Positions 1-4,801 of a stretch of DNA of 5,579 bases are shown piece by piece (positions within the stretch are counted from its first letter, which is position 1; the number at the start of each line of letters is the position of its first letter). The notes beneath the pieces were generated by a model. The model did not search any database. It was given only the letters and a program-made list of their open reading frames with translations, and was not told where the DNA came from. Made by a program: the position numbers and the translations under genes. The DNA is from Oxalobacteraceae bacterium. Its GTDB lineage: Bacteria > Pseudomonadota > Gammaproteobacteria > Burkholderiales > Burkholderiaceae_D. The stretch covers positions 1 through 5,579 of the forward strand of contig PKWO01000391.1 of the NCBI GenBank assembly GCA_003132085.1, read 5' to 3'.

Positions 1-1
1 G

Positions 2-1123
2 CCGCACAATATCGTGCGCCATCCAGACATGCCGGAGGAGGCGTTCGATGACCTCTGGCGCACATTAAAATGCGGGAAAGCATGGACCGGGCTGGTCAAG
101 AACCGTTGCAAGAACGGCGATTACTATTGGGTCGAAGCCAATCTTGCGCCGTTGATCGAGAACCATCAGGTGGTCGGCTATACGTCGATCAGAGGCAAGC
201 CGTCGCGGGCCGCAGTCAAGGCAGCTGACGATGCGTATCGCGCGATCAAGGCCGGCAATAGCCGGCTTGTCGTTCGCGAAGGCAACGCGGTGGCGTGGTC
301 CCCATTCGGTTTTTTGCGGGGTGTCAAAGACCTTTCGATCAGCGCCAAGCTGTCGACGGCGTTCGGTGCGCTTTTTGTATTGGCGACGCTCAATGCGATG
401 TTCGCCTGGGCTTTGCGGGGCGGCGCCAACGCCAACCTTGCCGGCTGCGCGATCGCGGTAGCAGTGCTCGGCGTGATCCTTGCAGCGGCGTTCGGAATTG
501 TAATTTACAGCAGCATCGTCACTCCGCTGAAAAATGCCTCGGCAGACATCGAGCAGATGAGCTCCGGCGATCTGACCGGAAAGATCACGGCGACCGGTCA
601 AGACGAGATATCCAAAGTCATGCAATCGCTGAAGATTTTGCAGATCAACATCAAGCTTTTGATCGGCCAGATCACGCAATCGACCGCCCTGGTCAATTCC
701 GGCGCCAGTGAAATCGCCGATGGCGTGCTCGATCTGTCGGCCCGCACCGAATCGCAGGCATCGAGCCTGGAGCAAACCGCTGCGGCCATGGAAGAGTTGA
801 CTTCCACCGTTAGGCAAAATGCCGACAATGCGCATGCAGCCACCGATTTGGTGCTGTCCACGTCCACCATCGCGGTGAAGGGAGGCGAAGCGGTCAATCA
901 TGTCGTCAACACGATGGATTCGATGAAGGAAAGTTCAAACAAGATCGTCGATATCATCAGCGTCATCGACGGCATTGCCTTCCAGACGAATATCCTGGCG
1001 TTGAATGCAGCGGTCGAAGCCGCCCCGCCCAGCGTCGCATGGTTGCCGCCGCCGGTACCGGTGTGGCGCCCGTCAACCATGAATTTTTCGGTGCCCAAGC
1101 GGGTCTGCCGCGCTTCTTCATAG
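2..1123 (+). CDS. Aer-like methyl-accepting chemotaxis protein, 5' partial and 3' broken
   Basis: This is a chemoreceptor that would sense redox or energy state through a PAS domain and signal to CheA/CheW at the inner membrane. The reading frame is open to the left edge, and the GTG at 14 is an internal Val of the PAS motif NIVRHPDMP, not a start. Visible in order: the C-terminal half of an Aer-type PAS domain (2-205, with LVKNRCKNGDYYWV), a linker, two hydrophobic segments with a short loop (about 350-415 and 440-510), a HAMP domain (about 520-670), and an MCP signalling domain with a typical methylation-helix stretch (SSLEQTAAAMEELTSTVRQN). The hairpin-tip motif IAFQTNILALNAAVEAA ends at 1024. 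Family members continue with RAGEQGRGFAVVA, but here 32 unrelated Pro/Val-rich residues follow to a TAG at 1121. Those residues are antisense of the neighbouring DUF2126 gene. The second half of the signalling domain is missing, so this copy should not signal normally. The family call is firm; the Aer-like subtype is inferred from the PAS motif and membrane topology. Confidence 0.9.
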   Translation, partial: PHNIVRHPDMPEEAFDDLWRTLKCGKAWTGLVKNRCKNGDYYWVEANLAPLIENHQVVGYTSIRGKPSRAAVKAADDAYRAIKAGNSRLVVREGNAVAWSPFGFLRGVKDLSISAKLSTAFGALFVLATLNAMFAWALRGGANANLAGCAIAVAVLGVILAAAFGIVIYSSIVTPLKNASADIEQMSSGDLTGKITATGQDEISKVMQSLKILQINIKLLIGQITQSTALVNSGASEIADGVLDLSARTESQASSLEQTAAAMEELTSTVRQNADNAHAATDLVLSTSTIAVKGGEAVNHVVNTMDSMKESSNKIVDIISVIDGIAFQTNILALNAAVEAAPPSVAWLPPPVPVWRPSTMNFSVPKRVCRASS

Positions 1124-3243
1124 AGGGTGGTGATGTTATGCACCAGTTCGTTCCAACTGGCTGCCGGGTGGATATTGACTTCAATCACGCCGGGGTCCGG
1201 CGTTACGCTGAGCAACCTGATGCGCGGGTCGCGCGGCGGCGTGTAGCCTTCTATCCACAGGCGCAGCTTGAGTTTGGCGGCGCAATCTTCCACGGTGCAC
1301 AGCAGCGCCAGGTAATCCTCAATGCGCTTGAGCGGCGGCATGAACACATGCAACCGGCCGTTTCGCACCTGCACGCATAGCGCGGTGTGGATCACTTCGC
1401 GCGCTACAGGTTCGACCGGTTCCGGCGATATCGCCGGTGTGTCGACGGTGCTGGGGACGCCGACCAGCGGCGCAGCGCTCGCGACACTCGTGATGCTCGT
1501 GACGCTCGTGATGCCGATGACACCCAGCGGCGTGGCCGGGGCGAATGGGTCGATTTCGCATTCCGGCGGCCGCTCATCGGGATGCACCCACGGCAGCGTG
1601 TCGAGCGGCAAGCGCAAGCCCATCGGCGAGTCGCCGGCAATCAGATACAGGTGTTCGCGCCTGATCGGCCACTGGCAGGTCAACCATCTGGCTTGGCCGA
1701 CAGGCGGTGCGACAGTGCCCGGTTCTACCGATTTGAGCGGCAACGCATAACCGACTACCGCGCCCAATCCCCGTTGCAGCAGACTGGCCAAGCGGCGGCG
1801 CTCGTCGCTGGCGTTCAAATCGGCTTTGAGTGGGTCCAGGTTGACCGGCAAACGCTGCTCAAATTCGATTTGTTGCAATACATCTTCGTAGGCCGGGATC
1901 ATGCTGCCTTCCGGCAAACCTAGCGCGCTCGCCAGTTCGTTCGAAAAATGCTCCGCTTCGGCGACTCCATAGCCGTCATTTTCGCCCTCTTTGGCAAAGA
2001 GCGCCGCATTGCGCCACATCGGCTGGCCGTCTGTGCGCCAGTAAATATTGAATGACCAGCGCGGCAACGGTTCGCCTGGATACCATTTTCCCTGACCAAA
2101 GTGCAATAATCCGCCTGGCGCAAAATGATCCTTGAGGCGATAAGTAAGTTGATGCGCGAGGTCGCGTTTCTTGTCGCCATGCGCATCGGTATTCCATTCG
2201 GCGCCATCCATATCGTCGATTGACACGAAGGTCGGTTCGCCGCCCTGGGTCAGACGCACGTCTTGCTTCTTCAAGTCGACATCGACGCTTTGACCGAGGA
2301 GGTTGATATTTTCCCAGTCCGCTTCACTGTACGGCTTGGTCACCCGCGGGTCTTCGTGGATGCGGGTAACTTTCATTTCGTGATGAAATACCACTTCCGC
2401 CTTGTCGGTGGAACCGGACACCGGCGCGGCGGATGATGGCATAGCGGTACAGGCCAGCGGGATATGGCCTTCGCTGGCGAGCATGCCCGAGGTCGGGTCC
2501 AGCCCGATCCAGCCGGCGCCCGGTATGTATACTTCGGCCCATGCGTGCAGGTCGGTAAAGTCGGCTTCCGGTCCGCTCGGGCCATCCAGCGATTTTTGAT
2601 CCGCGGCAAGCTGGATCAGGTAGCCGGAGACAAAGCGCGCGGCGAGACCCATACTGCGCAGGATTTGCACCAGCAGCCAGCCGCTGTCGCGGCACGACCC
2701 CGAGCGTTTTTGCAAGGTTTCGTCGGGTTTTTGAACGCCCGGTTCCATGCGCACCAGATACCCGATATCTTTTTGCAGGCGTTGATTGATGCCGACCAGG
2801 AAGTCGTTGGTGAGCAAATCTTTCTTCAAGAGATCGCGTTTGGCATCCTCTATCCACTTTTGCTGCAACGGGCCGGTTGGGTCCGCTTGCAGGTAGGCGC
2901 CCAACTCGGTCGTTAATTGCGGGGTGTATTGGAAAGGGAAATGCTCGGCATATTTCTCGACAAAGAAATCAAACGGGTTGATCACCGTCATGTCGGCAAC
3001 CAGGTCGACCACGAACTCCAGTATGTCGGACTTTTCCGGAAAAACCAGACGGGCGATGTAATTACCGTAAGGATCTTGCTGCCAATTGATAAAGTGTTGC
3101 TCGGGTTTGACCGATAACGAGTATGACAGGATAGGCGTGCGCGTATGCGGGGCGGGACGTAGGCGCACTTCATGCGGCGACAAACCGACCAATCGATCGT
3201 ATTGGTAGCTGGTCTTATGGTGCAGCGCGATGCGGATTGCCAT
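898..3243 (-). CDS. Transglutaminase-like / DUF2126 (putative amidoligase) protein, 3' broken
   Basis: This is a large cytoplasmic-looking protein of the bacterial transglutaminase-like family fused to DUF2126, which is annotated as a putative amidoligase; the substrate is unknown. I chose the ATG at 3243 because the product then begins MAIRIALHHKTSYQYDR, the usual family start, and GAAAGG (3253-3258) lies 9 nt upstream. An in-frame TTG at 3264 would add seven residues and make the ribosome binding site coding. From that ATG: bacterial transglutaminase N-terminal domain about residues 1-90; transglutaminase core about 150-260 with Cys184 (GSCRDSGWL), His233 (DLHAWAEVY) and Asp249 (GLDPTSG), so the triad is complete; DUF2126 from about 330 (RLTQGGEPTFVS). 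A low-complexity Ser/Thr/Val/Pro linker lies near 570-615. Conserved sequence ends at HTGTGGGNHATLGGA (position 1021). Relatives go on with roughly T-PADSPFLRRPDLL and are commonly around 1,100 residues. The last 40 residues here are antisense of the chemoreceptor gene. The 781-residue product is therefore probably non-native. Confidence 0.9.
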   Translation of the reverse strand: MAIRIALHHKTSYQYDRLVGLSPHEVRLRPAPHTRTPILSYSLSVKPEQHFINWQQDPYGNYIARLVFPEKSDILEFVVDLVADMTVINPFDFFVEKYAEHFPFQYTPQLTTELGAYLQADPTGPLQQKWIEDAKRDLLKKDLLTNDFLVGINQRLQKDIGYLVRMEPGVQKPDETLQKRSGSCRDSGWLLVQILRSMGLAARFVSGYLIQLAADQKSLDGPSGPEADFTDLHAWAEVYIPGAGWIGLDPTSGMLASEGHIPLACTAMPSSAAPVSGSTDKAEVVFHHEMKVTRIHEDPRVTKPYSEADWENINLLGQSVDVDLKKQDVRLTQGGEPTFVSIDDMDGAEWNTDAHGDKKRDLAHQLTYRLKDHFAPGGLLHFGQGKWYPGEPLPRWSFNIYWRTDGQPMWRNAALFAKEGENDGYGVAEAEHFSNELASALGLPEGSMIPAYEDVLQQIEFEQRLPVNLDPLKADLNASDERRRLASLLQRGLGAVVGYALPLKSVEPGTVAPPVGQARWLTCQWPIRREHLYLIAGDSPMGLRLPLDTLPWVHPDERPPECEIDPFAPATPLGVIGITSVTSITSVASAAPLVGVPSTVDTPAISPEPVEPVAREVIHTALCVQVRNGRLHVFMPPLKRIEDYLALLCTVEDCAAKLKLRLWIEGYTPPRDPRIRLLSVTPDPGVIEVNIHPAASWNELVHNITTLYEEARQTRLGTEKFMVDGRHTGTGGGNHATLGGAASTAAFNARIFVWKAMPSMTLMISTILFELSFIESIVLTT
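1021..1025. other. Breakpoint joining two truncated genes
   Basis: The chemoreceptor on the + strand matches its family through the Ala codon at 1022-1024, plus the first base of the expected Arg codon. The DUF2126 protein on the - strand matches its family through the Ala codon at 1021-1023. The five bases CGCCC at 1021-1025 fit both genes, so they form a short microhomology at the join. On each side only one of the two reading frames makes family-like protein. There is no IS end, target duplication or attachment-site-like sequence. The position is read directly from where conserved protein motifs stop. Whether the join is biological or a library or assembly artefact cannot be decided from this sequence. 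Confidence 0.8.
1484..1519. repeat. 9-bp in-frame tandem repeat, four copies
   Basis: Four consecutive 9-bp units read ACACTCGTG, ATGCTCGTG, ACGCTCGTG and ATGCCGATG on the + strand. On the coding (-) strand they give ITS-VTS-ITS-VAS in the low-complexity linker of the DUF2126 protein. The unit is a multiple of three, so copy-number change would lengthen or shorten the linker without a frameshift. The units are imperfect, which suggests an older duplication rather than an actively slipping tract. Confidence 0.75.
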
Positions 3244-3252
3244 GAAATAGTG

Positions 3253-3258
3253 CCTTTC
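3253..3258 (-). promoter_or_regulatory. Ribosome binding site of the DUF2126 gene
   Basis: On the minus strand GAAAGG lies 9 nt before the ATG at 3243. It decides the start: from the alternative TTG at 3264 this motif would be inside the coding sequence, and the extra residues MIERHYF do not belong to the usual family N-terminus. Confidence 0.65.
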
Positions 3259-3313
3259 AATCAATATTGGAAGCGGGCTGGTTGGACTGCTACCGAAACG
3301 TGGAAAGATGGTT

Positions 3314-3354
3314 CTATTAACTATACGCAGGAATCATACCCGTAAAGTATATAG
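3314..3354. repeat. Imperfect inverted repeat, possible operator
   Basis: The left arm CTATTAACTATAC (3314-3326) and the right arm GTAAAGTATATAG (3342-3354) are reverse complements at 10 of 13 positions, with a 15-nt spacer. The arms lie in the AT-rich part of the divergent intergenic region, about 70-110 bases upstream of the DUF2126 start. They contain TATAGT and TATACT on the minus strand, but I found no matching -35 at normal spacing. It could be a regulator-binding dyad or a chance AT-rich palindrome. Confidence 0.35.
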
Positions 3355-3553
3355 GGTCGATGCGCATTGTTGGTGCATTGGCAACGAATTTTTGCAAGCA
3401 GTTTTCCATTTGAATTGGCAAGTGCGTTCGTCCCAATTATTCGATTTCGCGGTGGGAGGCGAACCGACAAAAAGGGTGGTACGCTTGCCGTTATTGACAG
3501 TTACGACCTGCGGCTCGCGCATGCGTTGCTTGCCGCGGTTTATTCATATCATC

Positions 3554-4402
3554 ATGGACATGGAAAATACAACACGCAGCATAGATTCCTGGGTTCAGTT
3601 TCTCAGCGAAAATGAAATTCCGGTATTGCGGCAAACCGTGCGCAATCTGGCCGCTGCCCGCGACAACATCGAAAAGGTCAATGGACGGGAAATATCGACC
3701 ATCGTATTGAACGATCCGCTGATGACCTTGCAGATGCTGGCGTATATTCGAACGTTTCACGGTTCGCGCGTGCTGAAGGAAATTACCACGGTGGCACACG
3801 CGACGATGATGCTGGGGGTCGAGCCATTTTTCCGGCATTTCGAGAAATTGCCGGTGGTCGAAGAAGCCCTCAAGCCTTATCCGCAGGCCCAGTTGCGCTT
3901 GCTGCAAGTTATTCGGCGCGCGCAGCGCGCTTCAATCTATGCATTCAATTGGGCAACCTGGCGTTACGACATGAATCCGGAGGAGGTGACCATTGCCGCA
4001 TTGTTGCATGATGTCGCCGAAATCCTTCTACTATGCTTCGCGCCCCAGCAGGCATTGCAAATTTATGGGTTGCAGCAGGCGGATCGCAGCCTGCGCAGCG
4101 CAGTTGCGCAGGAAAGCGTACTCGGTTTCCGCCTGATGGATCTGCAACGCGCGTTGTGCAGGCATTGGCAATTGCCGGAGTTATTGTTGGCTTTGATGGA
4201 TGATGCGCACGCCGAAAAAGCGCGCGTCAAAACGGTCAAGCTGGCTGGGGACTTGGCTCGTCATTCGGCCAACGGCTGGGACGATGCGGCGCTGCCGGAC
4301 GATTACACTGCGATCGAAGCGCTGCTCAATATCAGCCACGAGGAACTGCTCCATCGGCTTGGACCGCACCCGGAGATTTCACCGGACCTGCCCTCAACCT
4401 GA
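3554..4402 (+). CDS. HDOD-domain protein
   Basis: This is a 282-residue protein whose body (about residues 14-220) resembles the HDOD domain, a helical relative of HD phosphohydrolases found in bacterial signalling and regulatory proteins and usually thought to act by protein contacts rather than catalysis. Visible marks: IPVLRQTVRNLA at the N-terminus, ISTIVLNDPLMTLQMLAYI, then ALLHDVAEILLL with an HD pair at residues 152-153. The upstream His that HD enzymes use for metal is absent (RAQRASIYAFNWA), as expected for HDOD. There is no signal peptide or membrane segment, so it is probably cytoplasmic. The start is uncertain: ATG 3554 and ATG 3560 (MDMENTT) both fit, neither has a clear Shine-Dalgarno, and the frame is open upstream to 3308 with non-conserved-looking sequence. 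It is a single-domain form with no fused EAL, GGDEF or kinase domain. An intrinsic terminator-like hairpin follows 14 nt after the TGA, which suggests a single-gene transcript. Confidence 0.85.
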   Translation: MDMENTTRSIDSWVQFLSENEIPVLRQTVRNLAAARDNIEKVNGREISTIVLNDPLMTLQMLAYIRTFHGSRVLKEITTVAHATMMLGVEPFFRHFEKLPVVEEALKPYPQAQLRLLQVIRRAQRASIYAFNWATWRYDMNPEEVTIAALLHDVAEILLLCFAPQQALQIYGLQQADRSLRSAVAQESVLGFRLMDLQRALCRHWQLPELLLALMDDAHAEKARVKTVKLAGDLARHSANGWDDAALPDDYTAIEALLNISHEELLHRLGPHPEISPDLPST

Positions 4403-4416
4403 CCAATTCCCGTGTT

Positions 4417-4441
4417 CGGTCAACATGATTGACCGTTTTTT
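4417..4441 (+). terminator. Intrinsic terminator after the HDOD gene (or attenuator of the next gene)
   Basis: A perfect 7-bp stem CGGTCAA (4417-4423) / TTGACCG (4429-4435) with a 5-nt loop CATGA is followed at once by TTTTTT (4436-4441). It begins 14 nt after the HDOD stop, as a rho-independent terminator should. The next gene's ribosome binding site begins only 3 nt after the T-tract and its GTG is at 4457. No separate promoter fits between hairpin and gene, so the hairpin lies in that gene's probable leader. Confidence 0.8.
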
Positions 4442-4444
4442 CAG

Positions 4445-4450
4445 AAAGGA
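4445..4450 (+). promoter_or_regulatory. Ribosome binding site of the small secreted-protein gene
   Basis: AAAGGA (4445-4450) lies 6 nt before the GTG at 4457. It supports this rare-type start. There is no in-frame ATG until the Met in PYMESR close to the C-terminus. Confidence 0.7.
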
Positions 4451-4456
4451 TATTGA

Positions 4457-4657
4457 GTGAAATCAAGACTCGCGGCGCTGGTTTTGCTGGCGCTAATTTG
4501 TGTTGCCGCATTCGCTTCCGGTGCACCGTGGTATAAATGGCAAAACAGGATCGATAGAACGATCCTGTGCGCACAAACTTCTCCCGGCGATATTTGGGAC
4601 AAGTATGACGGACCCTATATGGAGTCGCGCTGCAAGAAGCAGGGTAATCCGCAATAA
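4457..4657 (+). CDS. Small secreted protein with signal peptide, unknown function
   Basis: This 66-residue protein starts at a GTG supported by a well-placed AAAGGA. It opens with a classical signal peptide: Lys2 and Arg4, then a hydrophobic run LAALVLLALICVAAF, with a likely signal peptidase I site after Ala20 (AFA). There is no lipobox around Cys15. The mature part is about 45 residues, polar and aromatic-rich (PWYKWQNRIDR), with two cysteines (Cys38 in ILCAQTSPG and Cys59 in SRCKK) that could form a disulphide in the periplasm. From memory, the pattern WY-W ... CAQTSPG-W ... GPY--SRC recurs in small uncharacterised proteins of Burkholderiales, so this is probably a real conserved gene; I could not check by search. 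Function is unknown. Its leader contains the terminator-like hairpin, and about 98 non-coding bases separate its stop from the next hairpin. Confidence 0.75.
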   Translation: MKSRLAALVLLALICVAAFASGAPWYKWQNRIDRTILCAQTSPGDIWDKYDGPYMESRCKKQGNPQ

Positions 4658-4755
4658 TCGAATGGCGGTCGATCAGGTTTTCGATTGCCTTAGATCAGCC
4701 CCGGGAGCAAGACGGAAGGCGACTATTTTTACCATGTCGGCGAGTGGCTTCATCG
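4658..4755. other. Non-coding spacer downstream of the small secreted gene
   Basis: About 98 bases lie between the TAA at 4655 and the bidirectional hairpin. I see no ORF with a ribosome binding site, no strong dyad and no RNA-gene-like structure here. It is probably the 3' untranslated part of the small gene's transcript. Confidence 0.5.
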
Positions 4756-4788
4756 CTGCAAAACCTTGCGGCAGGCAAGGTTTTGCAG
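4756..4788. terminator. Bidirectional terminator hairpin between convergent genes
   Basis: A perfect 14-bp inverted repeat has arms at 4756-4769 (CTGCAAAACCTTGC) and 4775-4788 and a 5-nt loop. Its inner 6 bp (CCTTGC/GCAAGG) is flanked by AAAA on the left and TTTT on the right, so it reads as a stem plus short T-tract on both strands. It lies 13 nt past the stop of the minus-strand gene and 98 nt past the stop of the plus-strand gene. The T-tract is only four bases, so termination may be moderate. Confidence 0.75.
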
Positions 4789-4801
4789 TTCGGTTGACTA
4801 A

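Larger units (their letters stand above)
3244..3553. other. Divergent intergenic region
   Basis: About 310 bases separate the starts of the DUF2126 gene (-) and the HDOD gene (+), so promoters for both should lie here. The stretch is more AT-rich than its neighbours between about 3255 and 3450. It holds the DUF2126 ribosome binding site and an imperfect inverted repeat at 3314-3354. A weak + strand promoter candidate is TTGGCA (3415-3420), a 17-nt spacer and TATTCG (3438-3443). A TTGACA at 3494-3499 has no acceptable -10 at normal spacing. The HDOD frame stays open back to an ATG at 3308, but that translation has no HDOD-like or other recognisable sequence. I see no RNA gene. Confidence 0.5.

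Noticed and set aside
65..901. Long minus-strand open frame opposite the chemoreceptor
   Set aside because: It is the antisense of a clear chemoreceptor, rich in Arg, Gly and His, with no recognisable domain. It is a GC-rich shadow frame.
1000..1050. Insertion sequence or site-specific recombination at the gene join
   Set aside because: There is no transposase, terminal inverted repeat, target duplication or tRNA end. Only a 5-bp microhomology is shared.
1387..1923. Plus-strand open frames opposite the DUF2126 gene (also 1039-1380, 1322-1750, 2464-2916)
   Set aside because: All are antisense to conserved transglutaminase/DUF2126 coding sequence, Arg-rich, and without a ribosome binding site or known motif.
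3378..3397. Sigma-54-like promoter (TTGGCA ... TTGCAA)
   Set aside because: The GG (3380-3381) and GC (3394-3395) elements are separated by 12 nt instead of the 10 nt this promoter type requires.
3494..3522. Sigma-70 promoter from the perfect TTGACA at 3494
   Set aside because: At 16-18 nt spacing the -10 position reads CGCGCA, GCGCAT or CGCATG, none close to TATAAT.
3308..3553. N-terminal extension of the HDOD protein from the ATG at 3308
   Set aside because: The frame is open, but the 82 extra residues look like random translation (many Cys, Arg and His, no HDOD resemblance). The purine run before that ATG is immediately adjacent, with no proper spacing, and the region has to hold promoters.
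4429..4456. Promoter TTGACC + 16 nt + TATTGA in front of the small secreted gene
   Set aside because: The -10 matches at only three positions and the start of transcription would fall after the GTG start codon. The TTGACC is better explained as the terminator stem.
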